Shown piece by piece: positions 14,565 through 23,784 of a stretch of DNA of 64,000 nt. Each line of letters opens with the position of its first letter. Position 1 is the stretch's first letter. The notes below the pieces were generated by a model, which worked only from the letters and a program-made list of their open reading frames with translations, was not told where the DNA came from and did no database searches. The stretch comes from an uncultured Eggerthellaceae bacterium (lineage in GTDB: Bacteria; Actinomycetota; Coriobacteriia; Coriobacteriales; Eggerthellaceae): contig CAKTUD010000004.1 in the NCBI GenBank assembly GCA_934617425.1, positions 1 to 64,000 on the forward strand. Direction: 5' to 3'. Both the position numbers and the translations under genes were made by a program.

Positions 14565-16778
14565 ATGTCCACTGCTGGTTTTGCGTTTTTGTCGATAGCT
14601 CTTGCAGCAACGGTCGCGGCTGTCGTCTGCTTTCTTGCGGGTCGCGTTTTTGCGGAGAAGGCTCCTGAGCGAACTGCATTACTCAGGTGCGTGGGGCGTC
14701 TTGCTTCGATTGTCGCCGCGGTGTCGCTTTTCGTTTGCTGCGCGATTTTGGTCTACTGCTTTTTTGCCGGTGACTATTCCATTTTGTATGTGCTGCAGGA
14801 AAAGTCGTCTTCTACCAGCGACCTTGCTTGGCTGTATAAGCTTTCGGGCTTGTGGGCCGGTCGCGCGGGCTCGCTTTTGTTTTGGGCGTTTCTGATTTCG
14901 CTCTTCTCGCTAGTGCTGTGCATTCGCACGCGCAAGAACGCCGTCGCGCTTGATGACATGGCCATCATGGTGGTCGATGCAGTGCTGGTCGCCTTCTTGG
15001 GCGTGTTGGTATTTTCCGAAGGCAATATGCCGTTTGCACCCACCCCGTCGAGTTACTTCAACTCCGATGGGTCGCTTTCGGCTATGGCTTCGATGATGGG
15101 CATGAACACGCTGCTTGAGCACTGGGCCATGGCCATCCATCCGCCGGTGCTGTTTGTCGGGTATGCCGGCATGACGGTGCCGTTTGCATATGCCGTCGCC
15201 GCGCTTATCGTCGGCGACGCGTCAAAGACCTGGGTTGTCCGCGCTACTGGGTATACGCTTTTCAGCTGGCTTTTCTTGGGCGCGGGTATCGGCCTTGGCG
15301 CTGTATGGGCTTACGTGGTGCTTGGCTGGGGCGGCTATTGGGGTTGGGACCCGGTAGAGAACGCCAGTCTTCTTTCGTGGTTGGTGGGTGTGGCGCTTAT
15401 CCATACATTCACGGTGTATCGCCAGCGTGGCGCGTTCAAGCGTTGGGCCATCATGTGCGCGTGCCTGGTCTTCGCTTTCGTTATCGTTGGCACTTTCATC
15501 TCCCGCTCGGGAATCGTCCAGTCGGTTCACGCTTTCGAGGGCGATCCTGTTTCGCTTGCGCTTTTCGGCGCGCTTATCGTCCTTTCGATTTCGGTGGGTA
15601 TCGTGGGTCTCGCTATTCGTTGGAAGGGCTTCGCTTCCGATACGGCCGGCGGCGACGATGTCGAGAACATGGTTTCGAAAGATGCGGCCTATTATTTCAA
15701 CAACGTGATCATGATCGTGTTCACGCTGCTGCTTACTTATATGACGGTTTCGTCTGCCCTGCCTGCATGGTTGCCGTTTGGCGGTCAGTCGTTGGGGAGC
15801 ACGTCTTACGACGCCATTGCGCGTCCTTTGGGCGTCGTCTACCTTTTCATATTGGCGGTATGCCCCCTGCTTTCGTGGGGAAAGACGGATCGTGCCAGGT
15901 TCGTGGCTCAGGCTAAGGTGCCTGCGATCTGCGCAGTGGCGCTGTTCGCGTTGTTGCTGGTCTACTATCTCACGAACCTGATGCCTGCTTACGAAGCGAT
16001 GCTTTCTGCCGGAACCTCCCAATCGACCACGCTTTCCGAAGCTGGTCCTGCGCCCTATTATATCGGCCTTTCCATTGTCGGATTGCTGGTGGCGTGCCTT
16101 CTGTTCTTCAACGCGCTGTTCATGGTTGGCCGGGGCGTGCGCGCCTATGCGCAGGAGCACGGAACCGGGGCGCTTGCCGCTATTGGAGGTGCGTTCCGCA
16201 GCGTTCCCTCGCGTTTCGGCGGGGCTTTGGCTCATGCGAGCATGGCTATCATCTTAGTGGGCCTCATCGGGTCGGCTATGTATGTCACCGAGAAGACAGG
16301 GTATCTTGCCTACGACGCCGAAACCGACACCGCTTCGCAGGAGTTCCAGATTCAGGATTTCACGCTTAAGTACGCGGGCAGCGATAGCGTTACCAATGAT
16401 GCAAGCTATTCGGTGACATCGGGGGTAGCGTTTGACGTGTACAAAGGCGACGCCTATCTGGGCCAGGTTCATCCTTCGGTCGAGCAGAACATGATGACTC
16501 AGCAGCAGAAACTCAATGCGGGCGTTATAAGCTTGCCTCACGAGGATTTGTTCGTGGTGTATCGCGGCCTGAGCACTTCGGGCTCGCTTTCACTGGATGT
16601 TCGCGTCAATCCGCTTATCCAATTGGTGTGGGCGGGTTTCGCCCTCTTGATGCTCTCTGTGTTGTTGGCGCTTGTCGGCCGCACCGCGAAACCCGCGCGA
16701 ATGGCTGTTGACAACAATGCTGACCCCGTTGCTGGCAAAGCCGACGGTGCGGGGAAGAACCAGACGGACGGGGAATAG
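14565..16778 (+). CDS. ccmF: haem lyase subunit CcmF
   Basis: A 737-residue polytopic membrane protein of the CcmF/NrfE family, which transfers haem from CcmE to apocytochrome c. About 14 hydrophobic segments are visible. The P-His motif HPPVLFVGY lies near residue 191 and the tryptophan-rich WWD motif WGGYWGWDPVENAS near 258-271. A large extracytoplasmic segment (about 560-690) precedes the last helix, and the C-terminus is a short charged tail. It starts 10 bases after ccmE and its stop touches the ccmA start. With no CcmH or CcmG gene nearby, CcmF may act alone in ligation. Confidence 0.95.
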   Translation: MSTAGFAFLSIALAATVAAVVCFLAGRVFAEKAPERTALLRCVGRLASIVAAVSLFVCCAILVYCFFAGDYSILYVLQEKSSSTSDLAWLYKLSGLWAGRAGSLLFWAFLISLFSLVLCIRTRKNAVALDDMAIMVVDAVLVAFLGVLVFSEGNMPFAPTPSSYFNSDGSLSAMASMMGMNTLLEHWAMAIHPPVLFVGYAGMTVPFAYAVAALIVGDASKTWVVRATGYTLFSWLFLGAGIGLGAVWAYVVLGWGGYWGWDPVENASLLSWLVGVALIHTFTVYRQRGAFKRWAIMCACLVFAFVIVGTFISRSGIVQSVHAFEGDPVSLALFGALIVLSISVGIVGLAIRWKGFASDTAGGDDVENMVSKDAAYYFNNVIMIVFTLLLTYMTVSSALPAWLPFGGQSLGSTSYDAIARPLGVVYLFILAVCPLLSWGKTDRARFVAQAKVPAICAVALFALLLVYYLTNLMPAYEAMLSAGTSQSTTLSEAGPAPYYIGLSIVGLLVACLLFFNALFMVGRGVRAYAQEHGTGALAAIGGAFRSVPSRFGGALAHASMAIILVGLIGSAMYVTEKTGYLAYDAETDTASQEFQIQDFTLKYAGSDSVTNDASYSVTSGVAFDVYKGDAYLGQVHPSVEQNMMTQQQKLNAGVISLPHEDLFVVYRGLSTSGSLSLDVRVNPLIQLVWAGFALLMLSVLLALVGRTAKPARMAVDNNADPVAGKADGAGKNQTDGE

Positions 16779-17510
16779 ATGTCCGTAGGACCACAGGGCG
16801 AGCTTGCTATTGAGACCAAGCATCTTTCGAAGGTGTTCGGCTCGCGCCGCGCCGTCGATGAGGTGAGTATCGCTATACCCAAAGGCGCATTCGTTTCGAT
16901 TTTCGGCCCTAATGGCGCTGGCAAAACCACGCTTTTGCGCATGCTGTCGACGCTTGCACGTCCTACTTCAGGTGAGGCGCGGGTAATGGGCATCGATATC
17001 AAAGAAAACCCCGACGATGCCCGGGGGCATATCGGGCTGATCTCGCATCAACCCATGCTCTATCCCGATCTTTCCGCGGAGGAAAACCTCCTTTTGTATG
17101 CAAGACTCTATGGCGTGGAGAATCCCGAAACGCGCGCCGTCGATTTGCTGGATATGGTTGGGCTCAGGCATCGCCGTTTCGACGCGGTGCGTACGTTTTC
17201 GCGTGGCATGACGCAGCGAGTCGCTATCGCGCGGGCGTTGGTCCATGATCCGGATATCATCTTTCTCGATGAACCTTATTCGGGGCTCGACCCCCATGCT
17301 ATCGACGTATTCGACCAGCTCATCGATGACATTCGCGACAAGCATACGTTTGTCATGGTGAGCCATGACTTGCAGAAGGGCTTCGCCATGTGCTCGCATG
17401 CGTTGGTGCTCTCGCGCGGCCGCGTGGTGGAATTTGCCGAAAAGAGCCAATTCGATTACGACGGGTTCTCAGCCCTTTATCGAGAGACTGTTGGCATGGG
17501 GGTGGCTTGA
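16779..17510 (+). CDS. ccmA: haem exporter ATP-binding protein CcmA
   Basis: A 243-residue ABC ATPase with Walker A GPNGAGKTT near residue 43, Q-loop ISHQP, signature FSRGMTQR near 139, Walker B IIFLDEP near 160 and an H-loop in MVSHD. With CcmB and CcmC it forms the complex that releases holo-CcmE. The ATG directly follows the ccmF stop codon, so the two are coupled. Membership of the ccm operon, more than the domain itself, fixes the name. Confidence 0.93.
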   Translation: MSVGPQGELAIETKHLSKVFGSRRAVDEVSIAIPKGAFVSIFGPNGAGKTTLLRMLSTLARPTSGEARVMGIDIKENPDDARGHIGLISHQPMLYPDLSAEENLLLYARLYGVENPETRAVDLLDMVGLRHRRFDAVRTFSRGMTQRVAIARALVHDPDIIFLDEPYSGLDPHAIDVFDQLIDDIRDKHTFVMVSHDLQKGFAMCSHALVLSRGRVVEFAEKSQFDYDGFSALYRETVGMGVA

Positions 17511-17512
17511 CG

Positions 17513-18217
17513 GTGACGCGTCCATCGGCTTTCCGGCAATACAAGACGCTCCTGCGAAAGGATCTCGCGCAGGAGTTCCGCACGCATGACATGCTTATGT
17601 CCATGGGCTTATATGCCCTGCTGGTGATAATCGTTTATGGTGCCGCGCTTGCGCAAGTTGCGGCGAATTTGGATATTGTGCAGATGTCGGGCGGTCTTAT
17701 CTGGTCCCTCATCGTCTTTACCTCGCTGTTGGGGCTCAATCGTTCGTTTGCGCACGAAAAAGAGCAAGGGTGCTTCGAGGGCATTTTGCTCGTGCCGCTT
17801 GACCGTTCGGTGGTGTATCTGGCAAAGGCAACTTCCAACCTGCTCTTTTTGCTTGCGGTTGAAGTTGTCGCGGTGCCGCTGTTCGCGTTTTTTTTCATGG
17901 CCACGGCGGCGCTGCCCGCATCGTTTGCGATGATAGTCGCACCGCTTTTTCTGGGAACGGTGGGCATTGCCGGCATCGGCACCATGCTTTCGACCATCAC
18001 GGTGAATGCGCGTGGCAAGGACGTCATGCTTGCGGTGTTGTTCGTGCCGCTCATCTATCCGCTGCTGTACGCTTGCGTGACAGCTACCACCGCAGCCATT
18101 GTCGGTGGCGAATTCTGGATGGATTCGTTCGTTTTACCGCTTGTTATGGCCGGTGCTTACGATGTAATCATGCTGGCGTTGTGCTGGGTTCTGTATGATT
18201 TCGTCATCAGCGCCTGA
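17513..18217 (+). CDS. ccmB: haem exporter permease CcmB
   Basis: A 234-residue membrane protein with six hydrophobic segments, matching CcmB: FRQYKTLLRKDLAQEFRT at the N-terminus and FAHEKEQGCFEGILLVPL near residue 80. It partners CcmA. The start chosen is GTG, 2 bases after the ccmA stop and preceded by a GGGGGTGG site. A TTG two codons earlier is possible. The open frame reaching back to 17390 lies inside ccmA and is not used. Confidence 0.92.
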   Translation: MTRPSAFRQYKTLLRKDLAQEFRTHDMLMSMGLYALLVIIVYGAALAQVAANLDIVQMSGGLIWSLIVFTSLLGLNRSFAHEKEQGCFEGILLVPLDRSVVYLAKATSNLLFLLAVEVVAVPLFAFFFMATAALPASFAMIVAPLFLGTVGIAGIGTMLSTITVNARGKDVMLAVLFVPLIYPLLYACVTATTAAIVGGEFWMDSFVLPLVMAGAYDVIMLALCWVLYDFVISA

Positions 18218-18260
18218 GCACGATAGGCTAAAAATCGATGAATCGACGTTGGAGTTTCGA

Positions 18261-19031
18261 ATGAACGATAAACCAAGAAAGGCTTCGAAGCAGCCTGAAG
18301 CGGGGCAATGGCCGGATCGTCTGGTAGTACCGGCGCTTATAGGGGGAGCGCTGCTTACCACCGTCGGCTTTTTGCTGGCGTTTTTGTGGGTTGGTCCCGT
18401 AAACGGCGCCGCCGTGAACGGCTTTGCGCTGGTGGGTGACCGCATGGTTGCCAACATGCAGCTGCTCTCGCAGAAGATATTCTATTTTCACATGCCCGTC
18501 GCCATCGCTTCGTTTGCGGCCATGGCTTTTGCCGCTTATTACGCTATTCGCTTTCTGGCCAGCAAAAACCAGCGCTTCGATACCTGTTCGCGCGTGGCGC
18601 TTGAGGTGTCGCTTTTGTTCGTGATCATGACCATGATCACAGGAGATCTTTGGACGCGTTTCGAGTGGGGCGTCTGGTGGACTTGGGAGCCGCGGCTTAC
18701 CACCTATCTCATCTTGATGCTTATCATCATCGCGTGCTTCGTTTTGCGCAATGCCGTTGACGAACCCGAGCGTCGGGCGGTCTACACCTCGGTCGTCACC
18801 ATCATCGCATTCGTCGACGTGCCTATTTGCATGATGATCACGCGTCTTATTCCGTCGAGCCTGCATCCCGTGGTTACGCGCGAGGGCGGCATGACGGGCG
18901 ATATGGGTCTTACGGTTGGCATCATCGTTTTGGGAATGCTTCTTTTGGCGTTCGTTCTCTACCGTACGCGCTTTCGTCAGGTGCGCGTGGCCGAGCGCCT
19001 GCAAGCGCTGTCCGACCAGCTCGACGATTAG
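18261..19031 (+). CDS. ccmC: haem handling protein CcmC
   Basis: A 256-residue membrane protein with six hydrophobic segments. It has the tryptophan-rich WGVWWTWEPRLTT motif near residue 136 and conserved histidines in FYFHMPVA near 76 and in SSLHPV near 195, the haem ligands in the CcmC family. It loads haem onto CcmE. The ATG at 18261 follows GGAG by 8 bases; upstream codons to 18195 lie within the end of ccmB and are unlikely to be used. It is followed by the small CcmD-like gene. Confidence 0.93.
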   Translation: MNDKPRKASKQPEAGQWPDRLVVPALIGGALLTTVGFLLAFLWVGPVNGAAVNGFALVGDRMVANMQLLSQKIFYFHMPVAIASFAAMAFAAYYAIRFLASKNQRFDTCSRVALEVSLLFVIMTMITGDLWTRFEWGVWWTWEPRLTTYLILMLIIIACFVLRNAVDEPERRAVYTSVVTIIAFVDVPICMMITRLIPSSLHPVVTREGGMTGDMGLTVGIIVLGMLLLAFVLYRTRFRQVRVAERLQALSDQLDD

Positions 19032-19065
19032 CCTGCCTGCTTGCGGATTAGAAGGGGAATGAAAC

Positions 19066-19248
19066 ATGGATCCGATTCTTCAGCAGATATATAGCACGAT
19101 CATCCCGTCTGCACCGTTTTTGATTGCGGCTTACGCCTTGGTGTGGGTGGCGTTGCTTGTTTACGTTATCATTATGCAAAAAGGCCTCAAGGCGACGGAA
19201 AAGCGCCTTGCTCTTCTCGAAGAAGCGATCGAGGCAAAAGAGAATTAA
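19066..19248 (+). CDS. ccmD: small membrane protein in the CcmD position
   Basis: A 60-residue protein with one transmembrane helix (about 18-39) and a charged C-terminal helix (KATEKRLALLEEAIEAKE). CcmD is a poorly conserved single-helix protein that helps release holo-CcmE from CcmC. Position directly after ccmC, size and topology support the call, not sequence identity. The AAGGGGAATGAAAC site precedes the ATG. The open frame has no other likely role. Confidence 0.7.
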   Translation: MDPILQQIYSTIIPSAPFLIAAYALVWVALLVYVIIMQKGLKATEKRLALLEEAIEAKEN

Positions 19249-19284
19249 CGTCGTTTGACGCGGCTTTCCAACGGAGGGAAATTT

Positions 19285-20097
19285 ATGAAAGCATTGATTC
19301 CTGCAGCAGGTTTGGGCACGCGTTTCCTGCCCGCTACCAAAGCTCAGCCTAAAGAGATGTTGCTGGTGGTCGATCGCCCCGTTATCCAATACGTGGTCGA
19401 AGAGGGCTTGGCAAGCGCGGCCGACGAGGTTGTTATCATCAACAGCCGCTCCAAGAAGGCCATCGAGGATCATTTCACTCCCGACCCTGCGCTTGTGGCA
19501 ACCTTGCGTGCTCGTGGCAAGGACGCTTATGCCGATGAGGTTGAGCGTGTGGGCAACATGAATGTAAGCTACGTTTACCAAGAAGAGGCACTGGGCCTTG
19601 GCCATGCCATCTATTGCGCCCACGAGAAGACGGGCGATGAACCGTTCTACGTTCTTTTGGGCGACGTTATCGTTCCCGATTGCAAGATGCTGCCGCGCAT
19701 GCAGGAGGTCTCCGACGCCCATGGCGGCGCAAGCGTGATCGCAGTCATGCCTGTCCCCGACGACCAGGTGCATCGTTTCGGCATCATTGCCGGAAACCAG
19801 GTTGAAGAAGGCGTATGGAAGGTCGATTCGCTGGTTGAAAAGCCCGCATTGGAAGACGCTCCGTCAAACCTTGCCGTGTTCGGGCGCTACCTGCTCTCCC
19901 CGCGCGTCATGGAGCTCTTGGCGACGGTCGAGCCTGGCGTTGGTGGCGAGATCCAGCTTACCGACGCTCTCGACGCCGTGCTCAAAGAGGAAGAGATGTA
20001 CGCCTTGGTGGTTGATCCACAAGATGGCTTTGACACCGGCACCGTTGCCAGCTGGCTCGAAACCAACAATATCCTCTATCAACGGAAGAATTCCTAG
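19285..20097 (+). CDS. galU: UTP--glucose-1-phosphate uridylyltransferase
   Basis: A 270-residue nucleotidyltransferase making UDP-glucose for surface polysaccharides and galactose metabolism. Its hallmark N-terminus reads PAAGLGTRFLPATKAQPKEM, followed by VDRPVIQYVVEE, the YVYQEEALGLGHA substrate loop near residue 97 and VEKP near 180. It is slightly shorter than the 290-300 residues usual in Bacillus. The ATG has GGAGGGA upstream; ten earlier codons in frame are not used. It ends with its own terminator and lies only 37 bases after ccmD, so read-through from the ccm operon is possible. Confidence 0.93.
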   Translation: MKALIPAAGLGTRFLPATKAQPKEMLLVVDRPVIQYVVEEGLASAADEVVIINSRSKKAIEDHFTPDPALVATLRARGKDAYADEVERVGNMNVSYVYQEEALGLGHAIYCAHEKTGDEPFYVLLGDVIVPDCKMLPRMQEVSDAHGGASVIAVMPVPDDQVHRFGIIAGNQVEEGVWKVDSLVEKPALEDAPSNLAVFGRYLLSPRVMELLATVEPGVGGEIQLTDALDAVLKEEEMYALVVDPQDGFDTGTVASWLETNNILYQRKNS

Positions 20098-20111
20098 CTT
20101 CTGCTTGCTTC

Positions 20112-20146
20112 GCCCCGTCGCGCGGATGGTCGACGGGGCTTTTCGC
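20112..20146 (+). terminator. terminator after galU
   Basis: GCCCCGTCG and CGACGGGGC form a 9-bp stem around a 10-base loop, followed by TTTTCGCTTTT. Confidence 0.85.
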
Positions 20147-20188
20147 TTTTGCCGTCAAAGACCTTTTATCTGATTGCTGAGGTGCCGC

Positions 20189-21073
20189 ATGCCTGATATC
20201 GCGTTGAGGTTCAACAAAGACATGCTTGTTCTTTCTGCTCCGATTGAGAACGTTCTTGCTCGTCAAGGAGTGAACGTGGCCGAGGACATGGAATACCAGA
20301 TGCTGATGGAGCCCGAATCGATCCACGACGCCCTGCAGATGGAAAACGCCGCCGGCGCCCAGTGCCTCGTGCTGCCAACCGGCGGAATCACTGCGGCGCG
20401 TTTGGCGCACAAGCGTATGGACGGCCGCGCGGGTGATTTGGCGAATTCTGTTTGCGAAGCCGTGGCGTCGGTAAAGCCGCAGCATGTCTTGGCCGAAATC
20501 GGCCCCTGCGCTTTGCCGCTCGATCCGTCTTCGAAGGCATCGCTCAATGAACATCGAACCCAATACGCGCAGGCCGCGCGCGCTTTCGCCGGCAAGAGCA
20601 TAGACGCTTTCTTTCTTAACGGGTTCACACGCAAGGATGATTTGATGTGCGCGCTCATGGGGCTTGCCCAGGTTTCCGATCTGCCCGTTTTCGCGTCGGT
20701 CGACGTCGATGCGGATGGCGCTACGCCGTATGGCGATGCGCTTGAGAACGTGGTATCCGTCATGCAAGAATACGGAGCTTCCGTTGCGGGCATTGCCACG
20801 GCGCTTGCCCCAAAGGACGCCGCCATTCTTGCGCGCCGATGCGCCAAAGCATGCGATATCCCTCTGTTGGTGCAGCTTTTCGTGCGCGAAGTGGCGCCGC
20901 GCCAATTTGAAGCGACCCCCGAGAATCCTTATTACCGCCCCGAAGAGATGATAAGCGCCGCTGCGTATCTCCATGCGAGCGGGGTTCAATTCGTCCGGGC
21001 GATTGGGCATGCGACCTCGGCTTATACCGGCGCTCTGGCTGCCACGCTCGGCGGCCTTGACGTTCGGCTCTAG
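20189..21073 (+). CDS. homocysteine S-methyltransferase-like barrel protein lacking the zinc cysteines
   Basis: A 294-residue protein with the layout of the homocysteine S-methyltransferase domain (as in BHMT, MmuM and the MetH N-terminus): an IGPCALPL element near residue 108, DAFFLNGFTRKDDLMCAL near 138 and VAGIATALAP near 200. The family's zinc ligands, a mid-domain Cys and a C-terminal GGCC, are not seen: the C-terminus reads HATSAYTGALAATLGG instead. Either the metal site differs or the protein is not a methyltransferase. The ATG follows a GAGG site. A small unknown gene follows 13 bases later. Confidence 0.6.
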   Translation: MPDIALRFNKDMLVLSAPIENVLARQGVNVAEDMEYQMLMEPESIHDALQMENAAGAQCLVLPTGGITAARLAHKRMDGRAGDLANSVCEAVASVKPQHVLAEIGPCALPLDPSSKASLNEHRTQYAQAARAFAGKSIDAFFLNGFTRKDDLMCALMGLAQVSDLPVFASVDVDADGATPYGDALENVVSVMQEYGASVAGIATALAPKDAAILARRCAKACDIPLLVQLFVREVAPRQFEATPENPYYRPEEMISAAAYLHASGVQFVRAIGHATSAYTGALAATLGGLDVRL

Positions 21074-21086
21074 ATCGGCGGTTGCG

Positions 21087-21368
21087 ATGTCGGGATCTCG
21101 TGCCGTCCAATCGAATATCGATCGCAGTCCCGATTACGGCGCGTTGCAGGATATGGTCGATTCTCTTTTTGCGGGGAAGGGTCCTCTCGACGAGATTCGC
21201 CGCCTTGACGCAGTGCTGGCAAGCGAATCGGGCGATTTGTCGGCGGATCTGATAGAGATAGTTGCACTTCTCCCGCCGGGAAACTACACGCGTCAGCGTT
21301 TATGCGATCAGCTGAACTCGTCTATCGGCGGACATGCTTGGGGCCAGGTTTACGGCACCGTCGAATAG
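21087..21368 (+). CDS. conserved small protein, function unknown
   Basis: A 93-residue protein without recognised domain. The middle is helical (YGALQDMVDSLFAGKG, EIRRLDAVLASE), and the end, LPPGNYTRQRLCDQLNSSIGG, looks conserved in character. There is no signal peptide or membrane helix. It starts 13 bases after the homocysteine-methyltransferase-like gene and probably shares its transcript. The ribosome site (GGCGG) is weak. GC3 bias and codon use match the neighbours, which is the main support for coding. Confidence 0.6.
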   Translation: MSGSRAVQSNIDRSPDYGALQDMVDSLFAGKGPLDEIRRLDAVLASESGDLSADLIEIVALLPPGNYTRQRLCDQLNSSIGGHAWGQVYGTVE

Positions 21369-21374
21369 GCACGA

Positions 21375-21545
21375 AAAAATCCCGCCCCCAGCCAGAGGGT
21401 GAACCCACCTTGGAAAAGGTGGGTGCTCTCAGCATGCTTCCTGGCTTTCGTGTCAACAGACGCGAATCCCCATTTCGCAGGCGATTTGAGCTCCCTGAGA
21501 AAGAATGTCGGTCCACCACAATAAGTGGCGTTGGGAACGGGACCA
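21375..21545 (-). ncRNA. ssrS: probable 6S RNA
   Basis: On the minus strand this 171-base stretch has a closing terminal stem: TCCCGTTCCCA near the 5' end pairs over 11 bases with TGGGGGCGGGA near the 3' end, and TTTTTT follows as a terminator. Inside are a strong hairpin (CCCACCTTTTCCAAGGTGGG) and looser arms. A long rod with paired ends next to rarA is typical of 6S RNA, which in Bacillus also lies beside yrvN/rarA. It would bind sigma70 RNA polymerase. There is no coding signal in the region. The call rests on structure and position, so an unrelated small RNA remains possible. Confidence 0.6.
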
Positions 21546-21666
21546 ATTAGAAGAATAGTTCGTCGATATGTCGAAATAAAGTCTTGACTTAGCGTTTCTG
21601 CTGCTGTTTCGTTTTAAGTGACACCCTGTTTTGCGCCTTGACCATCTTTAGACGATCGCGAATCCC

Positions 21667-23070
21667 ATGGATACTCTTTTTACTGAGATAGAAAATGCCG
21701 AGAAAATGAAAGCCGCCCCGCTGGCAGTGCGTATGCGCCCAGCAACTCTTGACGACTTGGTGGGGCAAAAGGACGCCGTCGGCGAGGGCAGCTGGTTGCG
21801 CCGGGCAATCGAAGCGGATTCGCTGAGTTCGGTGATCCTTTTCGGTCCCGCGGGCACAGGAAAGACCTCGATTGCCCATATCATAGCTGAAAGCACCAAG
21901 GCGGCTTTCGTGGAGGTGTCCGCCATCGGCGGTACGGTAAGCGATCTTCGCCGTGAGATCGCGGCGGCAGAAAATCGACTGTCACAAGGCCGGCGCACCA
22001 TTTTGTTCGTGGACGAAATCCATCGTTTCAATCGCGCGCAGCAGGACTCGCTTTTGCATGCGGTGGAAAACCGCGTCGTGGTGCTGGTGGGCGCTACAAC
22101 GGAAAATCCCTACTTCGAAGTCAACTCGGCGCTTATCTCGCGCTCGCGCGTGGTCGAGCTTAGTCGACTCGACGATGCCGACATCGCCGAGCTCATCGAT
22201 CGGGCGCTTCAGGACGAGCGTGGTTTGGCGGGCGCCTATTCGCTGAGCGCGGAAGCACGCGATGCGTTGATTTCCGCGGCTGCGGGGGATGGCCGCGCGG
22301 CTCTTACCTCGCTTGAGCTGGCGGCCGCCATGGTGGCTCCGGGAAAGCCCGGAAGTTCCGCTTTGGTCACTGCAGATGAGGTGCGTGTCGCCAATCCGCA
22401 CAAGGGCTTGCCCTACGACAAGAACAAGGACATGCATTACGACATCATCTCCGCGTTCATCAAGTCGATGCGGGGAAGCGACCCCGATGCCGCCTTGTAT
22501 TGGCTTGCGCGGATGGTGGACGGCGGCGAAGACCCGAAATTCATTGCGCGGCGCATTTTCATCTGCGCATCCGAAGACGTGGGCAACGCCGATCCTCAGG
22601 CTCTTTTGGTTGCCGAGGCCGCTTTCAAAGCGGCTGAGGTCATCGGATACCCCGAATGCGCGCTGAATCTGGCGCAGGCTGCGACTTATGTTGCGCTTGC
22701 GCCCAAAAGCAATGCCGCTTCGGCTGGATATTTCGCGGCTATGGCTGAGGTGCGAAACGGCGGGATGCGCGAGGTGCCCGATTATCTGCGCGATAGGCAT
22801 CGCCCCGGTTCCGAGAACTACGGGCGGTATCTTTATCCGCACGACTATCCTGGTGGATGGGTGAATCAGCGTTATCTTCCCGAAGGACTCGAGCGCGGCG
22901 CTTTCTATCACCCCTCTGAGCGCGGATGGGAGGCTTATCGCGTCGACTCGACTTCGCGCGACCGTGCCGCCGGGCGCGCCTCTTTGCCAAACGATGCGCC
23001 GCAACCGCCGAGCACATGGGAGAAAATCCACGACGACATGGGAAAACCCCTGCCTAACAACGGAAAATAG
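21667..23070 (+). CDS. rarA: replication-associated recombination protein RarA (MgsA)
   Basis: A 467-residue AAA+ ATPase of the RarA/MgsA/WRNIP1 family, related to clamp-loader subunits and acting at stalled replication forks. Walker A GPAGTGKTS lies near residue 59, Walker B FVDEIH near 114 and sensor 1 GATTEN near 140. The C-terminal family region is clear in KNKDMHYDIISAFIKSMRGS, ALYWLARM and the VGYPE-like EVIGYPECALNL. The C-terminus carries about 25 extra polar residues. The start has only a weak ribosome site, so translation may begin at the second ATG (residue 14). Confidence 0.94.
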   Translation: MDTLFTEIENAEKMKAAPLAVRMRPATLDDLVGQKDAVGEGSWLRRAIEADSLSSVILFGPAGTGKTSIAHIIAESTKAAFVEVSAIGGTVSDLRREIAAAENRLSQGRRTILFVDEIHRFNRAQQDSLLHAVENRVVVLVGATTENPYFEVNSALISRSRVVELSRLDDADIAELIDRALQDERGLAGAYSLSAEARDALISAAAGDGRAALTSLELAAAMVAPGKPGSSALVTADEVRVANPHKGLPYDKNKDMHYDIISAFIKSMRGSDPDAALYWLARMVDGGEDPKFIARRIFICASEDVGNADPQALLVAEAAFKAAEVIGYPECALNLAQAATYVALAPKSNAASAGYFAAMAEVRNGGMREVPDYLRDRHRPGSENYGRYLYPHDYPGGWVNQRYLPEGLERGAFYHPSERGWEAYRVDSTSRDRAAGRASLPNDAPQPPSTWEKIHDDMGKPLPNNGK

Positions 23071-23160
23071 CCAGATGGTGTTGCACTAAATCCGATGTTG
23101 CGCTCATGAGCGCCTTTGCGTGCATGGTATAGTAAATGGTTGTAACGCAAGGAGGTTCGC

Positions 23161-23778
23161 ATGGATGCCGGAATGATTTTGACCATCGTTTTCATTTGCG
23201 TGGGAATTGCCCTGGTGGTTCTTCTCGTCGAGGCAATTCTCGCTATTCGCAGAGCACGTGCTACCATCGACAACGTGCAAAAGCAGCTCGAGCCGACGCT
23301 TGCGCATGTCGAGCAGATAACAAATGATATAAAACCCGCTATTGCGAAGGTTGACCCGCTGGTTGATCGCGTGTCCCTCACCGTTGATGCTGCCAATTTG
23401 GAGATGATGCGCGTCGACCAGATACTTGAGGACATAACGCAGATTACCGATACTGCTTCGAATGCAATCGAGGCAGTGGATAACGTGGCCAGTGCCCCTC
23501 TTGATCTTATGAACAACGTTTCGGCGAAGGTTCGCAACATCGTGAAGCCCAAAGCGGCAAGTGACGAATCCAAGAAGCTCGAGCAGCAGCGCGTTGCTGC
23601 TGCGAAGGCTCTCGATGACCTTCGCGCAGCCGAGGAGAAGGCGGGCAAAGCCGCGCCTGCCGATTTCGCCGTCAAATCCGATGCCGAAGAGGCTCCCGAG
23701 AGCGTCTCTTCCGGCGAAGGCAAAGGCGAGTCCTATTTCACCTACGAAGAGCCCGCTAGTTTGAAAGACGCGGAATAG
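23161..23778 (+). CDS. membrane-anchored helical protein (DUF948-like)
   Basis: A 205-residue protein with one N-terminal membrane helix (about 4-26) followed by a long amphipathic helix with the repeating pattern seen in DUF948 and methyl-accepting-like proteins (VDPLVDRVSLTVDAANLEM, ITDTASNAIEAVDNV). The tail after residue 125 is charged and low in complexity, ending in SYFTYEEP. The family's biochemical role is unknown. The ribosome site AAGGAGG is strong, and an extended -10 (TGG-TATAGT, 23125-23133) lies just upstream. The AI-2E-type transporter gene starts 6 bases after it. Confidence 0.75.
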   Translation: MDAGMILTIVFICVGIALVVLLVEAILAIRRARATIDNVQKQLEPTLAHVEQITNDIKPAIAKVDPLVDRVSLTVDAANLEMMRVDQILEDITQITDTASNAIEAVDNVASAPLDLMNNVSAKVRNIVKPKAASDESKKLEQQRVAAAKALDDLRAAEEKAGKAAPADFAVKSDAEEAPESVSSGEGKGESYFTYEEPASLKDAE

Positions 23779-23784
23779 CGAAGA

